From positions 1 to 64,000 of the forward strand of contig MGTU01000018.1 in the NCBI GenBank assembly GCA_001799615.1: DNA of 64,000 nt, given 5' to 3'. The notes below the pieces were generated by a model that saw nothing but the letters and a program-made list of their open reading frames with translations, ran no database searches and had not been told where the DNA came from. The translations under genes were made by a program, and so were the position numbers. The stretch's first letter is position 1; each line of letters starts with the position of its first letter. This stretch comes from Elusimicrobia bacterium GWA2_61_42. Lineage in GTDB: Bacteria; Elusimicrobiota; Elusimicrobia; Elusimicrobiales; UBA9959. This document shows, one piece after another, positions 18,756-27,108 of the stretch.

Positions 18756-21274
18756 TATTTGCCGACCCCCGCTTTAAGAACGTAGTTAAGCCCTTCCATG
18801 GCGTCCCTGGAGTAGAAGACCACGCCGCCGTAATTCGGGGCGATGTTGTTGAGGGTGAATTTCTCCGTCAGGGCGGCGCCGCCTACCAGCAGCGGTGCGC
18901 TTATGCCGGCCTTGGCCAGCTCGCGGGCGGTGATGGTCATCTGCTCGGTGGAGCGCACCAGCAGCCCGGACAGGCCGATAAAGTCCGGCCTGGACTTTAC
19001 CGCCGCGGCCACTATGTCCTCGGGCGCCACTTTAACGCCCAGGTCTTCCACCTCGAAGCCGTTGCTCTCGAAAATTATGCTGACGAGGTTCTTGCCTATG
19101 TCGTGCACGTCGCCTTTTACGGTAGCGAGCAGCAGCCGGCCGCGCTTGGGGGCCTGCTGCGCCTTCAGCGCCGGCTCCAGGGCGGTCACGGCGGCCTTGG
19201 CGGCTTCGGCGCTCTGCAGCACCTCGGTCACTATCAGGTCGCCGGCCGCGAACTGCCGGCCCACTTCGGCCATGGCTTTCATCACGGGGCCGTTCACGAT
19301 CTCCAGCGGGGATCGGCTGGCCAGCAGCGCGGTCACGGCTTCTTCTATGCCGGCCTTGGTGCCGTTGAGCACGGCCAGGCGCAGTCTTTCCTCCGGGGGG
19401 GCGTCTTGCGCGGCGGGAGCGGCGGCGGTCTTCTTGGCGTCGCGGTAGCGCGCGGCGAAGGCCTGCGCGGCCTCCGGGTTGCGGGCGAAGATCAGGTCTT
19501 CGGCCAGGGCGCGCTCCTCCGCGGAGATGGAAGCGTAGCGCCGGAGTTTCTCTATGTTCACGATGGCCAGGTCCAGGCCGGCCTTAACGGCGTGGTGCAG
19601 GAACACGGAGTTAAGTACCTCGCGCGAGGCCGGCGGCAGCCCGAAAGAAACATTGCTGACGCCCAGGATGGTCTTTACGCCGGGGAATTCTTTTTTAATG
19701 GTCTCGATGGCCTTGATGGTCTCGTGCGCGGTTTTGGTGTGCTCGCCGCCTACCGCCACGGGGAAGACCAGCGTGTCGAAAATGATGTCCCCCGCCTTCA
19801 GCCCGCATTCCTGCGTAAGGAAGGCGTAAGCGCGGCGGGCGATGGCCACCTTGCGTTCGGCGTCCAGGGGCAGGCCGTGCTCTTTATCCGCGTCTATGCA
19901 GCCGAAGACCAGCTTGGCGCCGTAGGTCTTTACCAGCTCAGCCGCGGCGCGGGGTTTCTCAAGGCCGAACTCGAAATTTACGGAATTCAGCAGGGCCTTG
20001 CCGGGCACGGTTTTAAGAACTTCTTCCATCACGGCCAGGTCGGTGGTGTCGGTCATGATGGGCAGGCGCACGGCGCGGGCCAGCCTGGGCACGAAGGTTT
20101 TGGCGTCCTCGAGCTCGTTGCGCTCGGGGTTGGCCAGGCAGACGTCGAGGATATGCGCGCCGGCGGCGGCCTGCGCCTTGGCGAGGGCCAGCGCCCCGTC
20201 CCAGTCGCCGGCGGCCACCATATCGCGGAATTTCTTGGAGCCTATGGAGTTATTGCGCTCGCCCACCATGGCGGGCGGCTCTATTTCGTCGTAGAACAAA
20301 GCTTCCACGCCTGAGACGACCCAGGGGGCGGCGGCGCGGGGAGCGCGGGGCTTGATGCCTTTGACGCCGTCGGCCAAAGCTTTTATGTGGGCCGGGCTGG
20401 TGCCGCAGCAGCCGCCGGCGGCGTTGAGCAGGCCGCGCCTGGCGTAATCGGCCATGACGGCGGAGAATTTTTCCGGGGTCTGGAGGTAGCGGCCGTTCTC
20501 GTCGGGCAGACCGGCGTTGGGCATGGCGAAGACGGGGTACTGCGCGCGGGCGGCCAGGCGTTCCAGGCGGAGCCCGAGGCCTTCGGGGCCGGTGGAGCAG
20601 TTGAAGCCGAGGGCGGCCAGGGGAAAATGCTCTACGGCGGCGTAAAAGGCCTCTGCGTCGTGGCCGGACAGCATTTTATTGCGTTCGTCCATGGTGGCGG
20701 AGACTATGACGGGCAGTTCTTTGCCGGTCTGCCTGAAGGCGAGGCGCGTGGCGGCGAGGCCGGCCTTGAGGTTGAGGATGTCGTGGGCGGTTTCCAGCAG
20801 CAGCAGGTCGGCGCCGCCTTCCATGAGGGCGAGCAGCTGCTCGAGGTACATGCCGCGCAGGTCGTCGAAGCTGAGGCCGCCGGTGACGAAGAGGGCTTTA
20901 TTGGTGGGGCCGACGGAGGCCGCGACGTAGCGCCGCTGTCCGCCGGCGGAGTATTTGTCGGCGGCGGCGCGGGCGAGGCGGGCGGAGGCGAGGTTGAATT
21001 CTCGGGCGCGGCCGGCGAGGCCGTATTCGGCGAGGACGGCGGCGTTGGCGCCGAAGGTGTTGGTCTCTATGAAGTCGGCGCCGGCGGCGAGGTAGTCTTC
21101 GTGGACTTTGGTGACGACGTCGGGCCTGGAGAGGGAAAGCATCTCGTTGAGGCCTTCGTGGCCGGCGTAGTCGGCTTCCACGAGGCCGAAGCCCTGGAGG
21201 TAGGTGCCCATGGCGCCGTCGAACACGGGGATCTTCTCCGCGAAAAGTTTTTTAATTTCGTTATTTGTGATCAT
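18755..21274 (-). CDS. metH: Cobalamin-dependent methionine synthase catalytic subunit, without activation domain
   Basis: This 839-residue protein transfers a methyl group from methyltetrahydrofolate through cobalamin to homocysteine. Domains: homocysteine methyltransferase at about 1-300, with zinc-binding 'GFNCSTG' and 'AAGGCCGT'; pterin-binding domain at about 315-590 ('MVGERNNSIGSKKF'); cobalamin cap helices at about 625-700; and the Rossmann cobalamin domain to 839, with 'GDVHDIGKNLV' whose His is the lower axial ligand. Full-length E. coli MetH is about 1227 residues; the missing last third is encoded by the next gene. ATG 21274 has AGGA nine bases upstream. A large palindrome lies in the upstream gap. 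Confidence 0.92.
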   Translation of the reverse strand: MITNNEIKKLFAEKIPVFDGAMGTYLQGFGLVEADYAGHEGLNEMLSLSRPDVVTKVHEDYLAAGADFIETNTFGANAAVLAEYGLAGRAREFNLASARLARAAADKYSAGGQRRYVAASVGPTNKALFVTGGLSFDDLRGMYLEQLLALMEGGADLLLLETAHDILNLKAGLAATRLAFRQTGKELPVIVSATMDERNKMLSGHDAEAFYAAVEHFPLAALGFNCSTGPEGLGLRLERLAARAQYPVFAMPNAGLPDENGRYLQTPEKFSAVMADYARRGLLNAAGGCCGTSPAHIKALADGVKGIKPRAPRAAAPWVVSGVEALFYDEIEPPAMVGERNNSIGSKKFRDMVAAGDWDGALALAKAQAAAGAHILDVCLANPERNELEDAKTFVPRLARAVRLPIMTDTTDLAVMEEVLKTVPGKALLNSVNFEFGLEKPRAAAELVKTYGAKLVFGCIDADKEHGLPLDAERKVAIARRAYAFLTQECGLKAGDIIFDTLVFPVAVGGEHTKTAHETIKAIETIKKEFPGVKTILGVSNVSFGLPPASREVLNSVFLHHAVKAGLDLAIVNIEKLRRYASISAEERALAEDLIFARNPEAAQAFAARYRDAKKTAAAPAAQDAPPEERLRLAVLNGTKAGIEEAVTALLASRSPLEIVNGPVMKAMAEVGRQFAAGDLIVTEVLQSAEAAKAAVTALEPALKAQQAPKRGRLLLATVKGDVHDIGKNLVSIIFESNGFEVEDLGVKVAPEDIVAAAVKSRPDFIGLSGLLVRSTEQMTITARELAKAGISAPLLVGGAALTEKFTLNNIAPNYGGVVFYSRDAMEGLNYVLKAGVGK

Positions 21275-21315
21275 AATTTTCCTAATTACCGGCCAAGGTC
21301 CGCAAGATACTTGCC

Positions 21316-21452
21316 GGGGTCTGCCGAGGGGGTCGGGTTAGCAAAACCCTGCCGGAGCCCGACGCTTGCGTAAGCGCGGAGGGCGAGGCGGGGAGTGGCG
21401 AGCACGGTGTGCGAGACCACGTTTTTGCGTTCCGACCCCCTTGGCAGACCCC
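21316..21452. repeat. 137-base imperfect palindromic element upstream of metH
   Basis: The outer arms at 21316-21336 and 21432-21452 are 21 bases long and complementary with one mismatch (GGGGTCTGCC-G/A-AGGGGGTCGG). The 95-base interior contains a smaller hairpin CGCTT-GCGT-AAGCG. It fills most of the 228-base gap between the TatD-family gene and metH, both on the minus strand. It encodes nothing obvious. It could be a MITE-like element, a structured leader or a repeat family member. Confidence 0.7.
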
Positions 21453-21502
21453 TTAAGGCTCACCTGAGCGTATACCATTCCTGACAGTTCCAAATTTCTC
21501 AG

Positions 21503-22306
21503 CTAAAACGTGCCGAAGAGGTCGAAGGCGTTGGCGGAGGTTTTGTCCGCCACCTGGCCGTTGCTGGCGCCCAGATGGGACGCGATCATGGCGGCTATTT
21601 CGGCGATGTAAGACGGGTCGTTCCTTTTGCCGCGGGCGGACTGGGGCGGCAGGTAAGGGCAGTCGGTTTCCAGGATGATACTGTCCAGGCCGGCTTTTTT
21701 TATGGTGTCGCGCAGGTCGTGGTTGTTCTTATAGGTAAAGGTGCCGTTGACGCCGAGGGCGAGGCCCATGTCCAGGCCGGTCTTGGCGTCGGCCCAGCTG
21801 CCGGAGAAGCAATGGAGCACGCCGCGGAATTTCCTGGCGGGGGCGTGGGTCCATTTGTGCTTAAGGACGGCCAGCAGCTCGGCGTAGGCGTTCTGCGCTG
21901 GCTCTTTGCCGTTCCTGGCGTGGAAGACGGCCGGCTTGGAATATTTGGCGCAGAGGGGCAGCTGGCTTTCCAGCAGCTGGAATTGTTCGTCCTTGCGGCC
22001 GGCTTCCCACCAGTAATCCAGGCCTATTTCGCCCACGGCCACGGCGCAGCTCTTTTGCAGGTAGGCTTCCAGCTCGGGCAGGGAAAAGGGCGCCATGTCC
22101 TTTACGTATTCGGGGTGCACGCCGAAGGCGCAGCGCACGGCGGCGGGATAGGCGGCGGCGAGGATTTCGCCCAGGGGCCATTCGCGGGGGGAGCAGGCTA
22201 TTTCCACTATCCTGGCGATGCCCAGGGCGGCGGCCCTTTCGAGGACGGCTTTGCGGTCGGCGTCGAAGGCTTTGTCGTTGAGGTGCGAGTGTGTTTCTAT
22301 GAGCAT
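21503..22306 (-). CDS. TatD-family metal-dependent hydrolase/DNase
   Basis: This 267-residue TIM-barrel hydrolase has the family metal ligands in order: ETHSHLND near the N-terminus, 'GVHPEYV', 'VGEIGLDYWW' with the Glu ligand, 'PAVFHARN', 'GVLHCFSGSW' and 'ILETDCPYLPP' with the final Asp. TatD proteins are magnesium-dependent 3'-5' exonucleases or D-aminoacyl-tRNA-deacylase-like enzymes. Length and motif order are normal. It starts 30 bases after prfB on the same strand, so cotranscription is likely. No strong ribosome-binding site is visible before its ATG. Confidence 0.86.
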   Translation of the reverse strand: MLIETHSHLNDKAFDADRKAVLERAAALGIARIVEIACSPREWPLGEILAAAYPAAVRCAFGVHPEYVKDMAPFSLPELEAYLQKSCAVAVGEIGLDYWWEAGRKDEQFQLLESQLPLCAKYSKPAVFHARNGKEPAQNAYAELLAVLKHKWTHAPARKFRGVLHCFSGSWADAKTGLDMGLALGVNGTFTYKNNHDLRDTIKKAGLDSIILETDCPYLPPQSARGKRNDPSYIAEIAAMIASHLGASNGQVADKTSANAFDLFGTF

Positions 22307-22336
22307 TTGTTGTTTTTTGTTCCCGGAGGCCGCTGG

Positions 22337-23461
22337 TTACTTCTTCTTGTTGGCGGCGGCCCAGCTGAGGTAGGCGTGCATGAAGGGGTCAAGGTCCCCG
22401 TCCATCACGGCGTCTATCTGCGAGGTCTCCTGGCTGGTGCGCATGTCCTTTACCAGCTGGTAGGGCATGAAAACGTAGGAGCGGATCTGGTGGCCCCAGC
22501 CGATATCGCCCTTGGCGTCGTAGCGGCGCTCCATCTCGGAGCGCTTCTTGTCCATCTCCACTTCATACAGGCGGGCCTTGAGCATCTTCATCGCGGTCTC
22601 GCGGTTCTGGTGCTGGGAGCGCTCTATCTGGCAGGCCACCACGATGCCGGACGGGATATGCGTCAGGCGCACGGCGGTTTCCACCTTGTTGACGTTCTGG
22701 CCGCCCGCGCCGCCGGAGCGGAAGGTGTCCAGCTTGATATCCTTGTCTTCCACCTTTATCTCGATATTGTCCTCGATGTCGGCCAGCACTTCTATGGAGG
22801 CGAAGGACGTGTGCCGCCGCTTGGCGGAGTCGAAAGGGGAAATGCGCACCAGCCGGTGCACGCCTATTTCGCTTTTCAGGTAGCCGTAGGCGTAGCGGCC
22901 CTTCACGAAGGCGGTCACGCTGCGCACCCCGGCTTCTTCGCCGGACAACATATCGGTAATGGCGAAATTGAAGCCTTTGGCGGCCGCCCAGCGCGTGTAC
23001 ATCCGCAACAGCATCTGCGCCCAGTCGCAGGCCTCGGTGCCGCCGGCCCCGGCGTGGATGCTGATGATGGCGTCCAGCTTGTCGTTGGGGTCGGACAGCT
23101 TCAGCTCGAAGTCCAGGACGCTGAGCTTTTTCTCGATGGCGGCCAGGCCGCTCATGATGACCGCCAGCTCCCCGGCGTCGCCGGCGTCGCGGGCCAGCTC
23201 GAAATGCACTTTAAAATCTTCTATCCCGCCGCGCACGGAGTCCAGCATCTCCACGCCCTTCTTCAGGTCGTTGAGCTCCTTCAGGTGCGCCTGCGCTTTC
23301 TGGGCGTCGTTCCAGAAATCCCCGGAGCCGGAGACCGCCTCTTTCTCCTTGAGCTCCGAGCGCTTTTTATCCAGGTCGAAGAGTTTGGCGGCGTCATTAA
23401 AGGCCGCTTCGAGGAAAGCGAGCTTGTTGGCGATGTCTTTGAGTTCCAGCGTTTCTGCCAT
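22337..23461 (-). CDS. prfB: Peptide chain release factor 2
   Basis: This 374-residue factor recognises UGA and UAA stop codons and triggers peptide release. The SPF recognition motif is in '[15 protein letters not shown]', which identifies RF2 rather than RF1, and the catalytic GGQ loop is '[12 protein letters not shown]'. The frame is continuous, so the programmed +1 frameshift used by many bacterial prfB genes is absent. The N-terminal coiled coil (residues 1-100) is intact. A TAAAAT hexamer lies seven bases before the ATG, with no Shine-Dalgarno sequence, suggesting a leaderless message. It is divergent from the aromatic amino acid operon. Confidence 0.93.
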   Translation of the reverse strand: MAETLELKDIANKLAFLEAAFNDAAKLFDLDKKRSELKEKEAVSGSGDFWNDAQKAQAHLKELNDLKKGVEMLDSVRGGIEDFKVHFELARDAGDAGELAVIMSGLAAIEKKLSVLDFELKLSDPNDKLDAIISIHAGAGGTEACDWAQMLLRMYTRWAAAKGFNFAITDMLSGEEAGVRSVTAFVKGRYAYGYLKSEIGVHRLVRISPFDSAKRRHTSFASIEVLADIEDNIEIKVEDKDIKLDTFRSGGAGGQNVNKVETAVRLTHIPSGIVVACQIERSQHQNRETAMKMLKARLYEVEMDKKRSEMERRYDAKGDIGWGHQIRSYVFMPYQLVKDMRTSQETSQIDAVMDGDLDPFMHAYLSWAAANKKK

Positions 23462-23468
23462 GGATACT

Positions 23469-23474
23469 ATTTTA
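23469..23474 (-). promoter_or_regulatory. Start-proximal TANNNT element for prfB
   Basis: TAAAAT on the minus strand ends seven bases before ATG 23461, and there is no purine-rich ribosome-binding site. Confidence 0.5.
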
Positions 23475-23501
23475 GCAATTTTATTTTTAGCCGTATTTTA
23501 A

Positions 23502-23507
23502 TAGAAT
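23502..23507 (+). promoter_or_regulatory. Start-proximal TANNNT element for the chorismate operon
   Basis: TAGAAT lies eight bases before ATG 23516 in an AT-rich 54-base gap between divergent genes; no Shine-Dalgarno sequence is seen. It would drive the eight-gene aromatic operon. Confidence 0.5.
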
Positions 23508-23515
23508 TCTATATT

Positions 23516-23767
23516 ATGGTTAATAAGCTTGCCGCGGCGCGGGCCAGGATAGACGTGCTGGACAGGAAACTGGCCGTTCTGCTGTCGCGCCGTTTCGCCC
23601 TGACGGCCCCGCTGGGCGGGCTGAAGAAGAAGCTCACCGACCGCGCCAGGGAAACCCAGGTGCTGGCCAACGCCGCCGCCTCTGCCGGCGGGGCTTATGC
23701 CGCCGCCGCCAGGTCCGTTTTCAAAGAGATCATAAGGCAGTCCAAAAAACTCCAGGTCCGCAAATGA
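23516..23767 (+). CDS. Chorismate mutase, AroQ class (monofunctional)
   Basis: This 83-residue all-helical protein rearranges chorismate to prephenate. Its pattern matches the AroQ fold: 'ARARIDVLDRKLAVLLSRRFAL' with the first conserved Arg and the Asp-x-x-(hydrophobic) helix, a Lys-rich loop ('GGLKKK'), and a last helix 'VFKEIIRQSKKLQ'. It is at the short end for the family. ATG 23516 begins the fold; the frame is open far upstream only because it runs antisense to prfB. Its stop overlaps the DAHP synthase start by four bases. Some catalytic residues cannot be assigned from sequence alone. Confidence 0.75.
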   Translation: MVNKLAAARARIDVLDRKLAVLLSRRFALTAPLGGLKKKLTDRARETQVLANAAASAGGAYAAAARSVFKEIIRQSKKLQVRK

Positions 23768-24750
23768 AAATACTTCTAAAGAAAAACCTTGGCCGGGAGG
23801 ACCTCCGCGGCCTGCCGGGCGCGCTGGCCCGCGTGCTGCCGGGCTGTAAGGTCAGCCGCGTCCCCGGGGGCCTGTGCGTCAGCTCGGTTTCCCCCTCCAG
23901 GGCGGGCAACGCGCTGCCGCTGGTGGAAAACCTGCCCGGCGTGGCCGCGGTGTCGCTTACCGACGCCGAACTTTGCCCGCTGGCCTGCGCCCGCGGCCCT
24001 AAAGTTTTCTCCAAGCCGCTGGATTTCACCTCGCGGGGAAAGGTTTTTATAGCGGGCCCCTGCGCGGTGGAGGACGAAGAGTCCTATCTCGCCTCCGCGC
24101 TGGCCCTCAAGGCCGCGGGCGCCCACGCGCTGCGCGCCGCCATCTTCAAACCCCGCTCCTCGCCGTACGCCTTCCAGGGCATTGGCTGGGCCGGTCTTAA
24201 AATTATCGCCAAGGCCAAGAAACTGACCGGCCTGCCCCTCGCTACGGAAGCCACCGATACCCGCCAGGTGGAGCGCCTGGCCGGAGTTTGCGACGTACTC
24301 CAGATAGGCGCGCGCAATATGCGCAATTACGAACTGCTGAAAGAAGCCGCCGCCGCCGGCCGCGTCGTCCTGCTCAAGAGGGGCATGCGCGCCACGCTGC
24401 GCGAGTGGCTGCTCTCTGCCGAATACCTGCTCAAGCACGGGGCCCGCAAGCTCATCCTCTGCGAGCGCGGCGACTCCGTCAACGCTCCCGGCCAGCCGCT
24501 GCTGAACCTGGAATTGATGGCGGCCGCCAAAAAGATCACCGGCCTGCCCGTCCTGGCCGACCCCAGCCACGCCTCCAAGGACCGGCTGGTAGCCGCCGCG
24601 CTGGCGCTCAAAGCCCTGAAGGCGGGGGCCGACGGGCTGCTGATGGAAGCCAGCCTCGACCCGCTGTCCGCCCTGGTGGACGGCCGGCAGACGGTCACCA
24701 TAGAAACCTTTCGCGCCATAGCGGGAGAACAGTGCAAGCCCCGCACGTAA
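23764..24750 (+). CDS. aroF: 3-deoxy-7-phosphoheptulonate (DAHP) synthase, type I-beta
   Basis: This 328-residue enzyme condenses phosphoenolpyruvate and erythrose 4-phosphate, the entry step of the shikimate pathway. The catalytic barrel starts near residue 95 with 'VFIAGPCAVED' and continues with 'KPRSSPYAFQG' (phosphate binding), 'QIGARNMRN', 'LLKRGM', 'CERGD' and 'DPSHASKDR'. The N-terminal 85 residues form a separate small domain in the position of the ferredoxin-like regulatory domain of Thermotoga-type enzymes, so feedback inhibition is possible. Its ATG overlaps the chorismate mutase stop (ATGA), and its last 19 bases overlap aroE. Confidence 0.9.
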   Translation: MKILLKKNLGREDLRGLPGALARVLPGCKVSRVPGGLCVSSVSPSRAGNALPLVENLPGVAAVSLTDAELCPLACARGPKVFSKPLDFTSRGKVFIAGPCAVEDEESYLASALALKAAGAHALRAAIFKPRSSPYAFQGIGWAGLKIIAKAKKLTGLPLATEATDTRQVERLAGVCDVLQIGARNMRNYELLKEAAAAGRVVLLKRGMRATLREWLLSAEYLLKHGARKLILCERGDSVNAPGQPLLNLELMAAAKKITGLPVLADPSHASKDRLVAAALALKALKAGADGLLMEASLDPLSALVDGRQTVTIETFRAIAGEQCKPRT

Positions 24751-25583
24751 AGGCCGGCCTGTTCGGCCAGCCTCTCTCCAAGTCCCTGTCGCCCGGGATC
24801 TTCGCCATCTTCGCGCGCCTTACCGGGGTAAAGATCTCGTATGAGCTGCGCGAAGTGCCGCCCGACCACCTGGCCGGGGCCATAGACGGCGCCCGGGCCG
24901 AAGGCTGGGCCGGCTTCAACGTCACCATTCCCTACAAAGCGAAAGTATGCGCCATGCTGGCCATCGCGGACCCCGCCGTAAAAGCGGCCGGGGCCGTCAA
25001 CGCGGTGCGCTTCGGCAGGGGCGGCCTGGAAGGGCTCAACACCGACGCCAGGGCGCTCCTGGACGCCATCCATGATTCCGGCGTGCCGGCGGCCGGCAAA
25101 CGCGCCGCCATCTTCGGCGCGGGCGGCGCGGCCGCCTCCGCCGGCTGGGCGCTGGGCCGCTCTTCCGCGGCGGCCGTGACCTTTCTCGCGCGCGACGCCG
25201 CGGCCGCCGGGCGGCTGGCCTCCAGGCTTTCCGCCGCTTTTCCTAGAACTATTTTTTCAACAGGCGCCTTCGAAGCGCCCTGCGACAAGCCGTCCGTCTT
25301 CATAAACGCCACCCCGCTGGGCATGTACGCCTCCGGCCGCCCTCCCTGCGCGCCCGGCCCCGGAGACCTGGCCGTGGACCTGGCCTACGCGGCAGGCGGC
25401 ACGGAATTCGCGGCGGCCTCCGCCGCGGCCGGCGCCGCAACGGTGGACGGGCTGGAGCTGCTGGTGCGGCAGGCCGCGCTGTCGCTGAAGTTCTGGTCGG
25501 GCCTGCCGGCCGGCGATATTGTAAAATTTACAGGTGAAGCGCTGGCGCTTCTCAGGAAAGATCCGCAGAACGGGGGAAGCTGA
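24732..25583 (+). CDS. aroE: Shikimate dehydrogenase
   Basis: This 283-residue NADP-dependent enzyme reduces 3-dehydroshikimate to shikimate. 'GLFGQPLSKSLSP' binds shikimate, 'GFNVTIPYKAKV' carries the catalytic Lys, 'GLNTDARAL' the Asp, 'IFGAGGAAASA' is the nucleotide-binding loop, and 'NATPLGM' and 'LVRQAALSLKFW' close the fold. There is no ATG in frame; GTG 24732 is the best start, with GGGAG about five bases upstream, and gives a normal N-terminus. It overlaps the DAHP synthase gene by 19 bases, and its TGA overlaps the aroC ATG (TGATG). Confidence 0.88.
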   Translation: MQAPHVKAGLFGQPLSKSLSPGIFAIFARLTGVKISYELREVPPDHLAGAIDGARAEGWAGFNVTIPYKAKVCAMLAIADPAVKAAGAVNAVRFGRGGLEGLNTDARALLDAIHDSGVPAAGKRAAIFGAGGAAASAGWALGRSSAAAVTFLARDAAAAGRLASRLSAAFPRTIFSTGAFEAPCDKPSVFINATPLGMYASGRPPCAPGPGDLAVDLAYAAGGTEFAAASAAAGAATVDGLELLVRQAALSLKFWSGLPAGDIVKFTGEALALLRKDPQNGGS

Positions 25584-26605
25584 TGCTCCGATACCTTACC
25601 GCCGGCGAATCGCACGGCAAATACCTCTCGGGGATACTCGAGGGCTTTCCCGCCGGCGTAAAAATAACCAGGGCCTACATAGCCGCGCAGCTGCGGCGGC
25701 GCCGGCAGGCGCCCGGCCGCAGTGCCAGGCAGGCCCTGGAAACCGACGAGTTCGAGATCCTCTCCGGCCTGGCCGGAGAGCTCACCACCGGCGCGCCTAT
25801 CGCCCTGCTGATAAAGAACTCCGGGCGCGCCCTGCCGCCGCCCTCCAGCCTGCCCAGGCCCGGCCACGCCGACCTGGCCGGCATGCTCAAGTACGACACC
25901 CTCAACGCCTCGCTCATCCGCGAAAGGGCCAGCGCCAGGGAAACCGCCATGCGGACCGCGCTGGGCTCCTTCGCCATGCGCCTGAACGAACTCCTGGGCA
26001 TCGGCGTGAATTCCCGCGTGGTCAGCCTGGGCGGCGTCAGCGGCCTGACGGCCGGCAAAGCGGCGGAGCTTTTACTGCGCGCCCGCCGCGACGGCGACAC
26101 GCTGGGCGGAGAATTCGAAGTGCTCATCGATAACGTCCCTGCCGGCCTGGGCAGCTGCGTCCAGCCGGACCGAAGGCTGGGGGCGCGCCTGGGCGGCGCG
26201 CTGATGGGCATCAACGGAGTAAAAGGTTTCGAGATAGGCGGCGGCTTCGCCCTGGCCGCCCAAGGCGGCATAGCCGCGTCGGCCGACCCGGAACTTTCAG
26301 GCGGCCTGGACGGCGGCATGACCAACGGCCTCGGCCTGCTGCTGCGCTGCGCCGTAAAGCCGGTGCCGGGCCTGCCCGGCGGCGCGCTGTCCACGGACCT
26401 GAAGAGCTTCCGGAAGAAACTTTCGGTTTCCAAGACCTCCGACACCACCGCGGTCTTCGCCGCGGCCGTCGTGGCCGAGCACGCGGCCTCCCTGGAACTA
26501 ACCGCCGCGCTGCTGGAAAAATTCGGCGGCGACTCTCTTGGCGAACTGCGGCCCCGCGTGGAAGCATGGCGAAAAATAACAAAAAAAATATTGAACCGGC
26601 TGTGA
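25583..26605 (+). CDS. aroC: Chorismate synthase
   Basis: This 340-residue enzyme makes chorismate from 5-enolpyruvylshikimate 3-phosphate using reduced FMN. The family signature GESHGKYLSGILEG is near the N-terminus, and 'PRPGHADLAGMLKY' and 'RERASARETAMR' follow. Length is slightly shorter than the usual 350-370. It begins at the ATG of a TGATG overlap with aroE, and its 3' end overlaps aroK by 40 bases. A separate flavin reductase is not visible in the operon. Confidence 0.93.
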   Translation: MLRYLTAGESHGKYLSGILEGFPAGVKITRAYIAAQLRRRRQAPGRSARQALETDEFEILSGLAGELTTGAPIALLIKNSGRALPPPSSLPRPGHADLAGMLKYDTLNASLIRERASARETAMRTALGSFAMRLNELLGIGVNSRVVSLGGVSGLTAGKAAELLLRARRDGDTLGGEFEVLIDNVPAGLGSCVQPDRRLGARLGGALMGINGVKGFEIGGGFALAAQGGIAASADPELSGGLDGGMTNGLGLLLRCAVKPVPGLPGGALSTDLKSFRKKLSVSKTSDTTAVFAAAVVAEHAASLELTAALLEKFGGDSLGELRPRVEAWRKITKKILNRL

Positions 26606-27108
26606 GGAACATCTTCCTGACGGGTTTCATGTGCGCCGGCAAAACCGAGGCCGGGCGGTTCCTGGCGAAAAAACTGGGCCGGCCTTTCCGGGACAGCGAT
26701 GCGCTGCTGGAGCTGGAGACCGGCAGGACCATCGCCGCCCTGGTAAAAGAAAAAGGCCTGGCGGGTTTCCGCAGGCTGGAAGCCGCGGGCGTAAAGCGGC
26801 TGGCGGCCGGCACCGGGCAGGTGATAGCTTTGGGGGGCGGGGTCTACCCGTCGCACAAATGGAAAAGATTGCTGGGCGGCAGCGGGACCACGGTTTTTCT
26901 TTACTGCCCCTGGCCGGAACTGGAAGCCAGGCTGAAAGCGGCCTCCGGCCCCAGGCCGCTGCTGGACGGCCCCTGGGAAAAAGCCCGCCAAAGGGCCAGG
27001 CGGCTCTATGACAGGCGCCTGCCTTTTTACCGGCAGGCGGACCTGACGGTCAGCACAGCTGGCCTGAACCCGCGGAAGGCCGCCGAGCGCGTCAGAGGAA
27101 AATTATGA
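26566..27108 (+). CDS. aroK: Shikimate kinase
   Basis: This 180-residue P-loop kinase phosphorylates shikimate at C3. Walker A is GFMCAGKT near residues 20-27, 'RDSDALLE' holds the substrate-binding Asp, 'FRRLE' the conserved Arg/Glu, and 'VIALGGGVYP' is the GGG substrate loop. The lid has 'RPLLDG' and 'RRLPFYRQAD'. The first 14 residues precede the conserved fold and overlap the end of aroC by 40 bases. A shorter start further in would lack the first strand, so ATG 26566 is kept. Its stop overlaps the aroB start by four bases. Confidence 0.9.
   Translation: MAKNNKKNIEPAVRNIFLTGFMCAGKTEAGRFLAKKLGRPFRDSDALLELETGRTIAALVKEKGLAGFRRLEAAGVKRLAAGTGQVIALGGGVYPSHKWKRLLGGSGTTVFLYCPWPELEARLKAASGPRPLLDGPWEKARQRARRLYDRRLPFYRQADLTVSTAGLNPRKAAERVRGKL

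Noticed and set aside
19103-20314. 403-residue plus-strand frame opposite metH
   Set aside because: Gly/Val/His-rich composition with no motif; a shadow of metH.
21275-21502. SAM or cobalamin riboswitch upstream of metH
   Set aside because: Neither the B12-box region nor SAM or SAH aptamer cores could be matched on the minus strand; kept only as a palindromic element.
21575-23515. Plus-strand frame running into the chorismate mutase
   Set aside because: Only the last 83 residues, after ATG 23516, look like a protein; the rest is antisense to the TatD-family gene and prfB.
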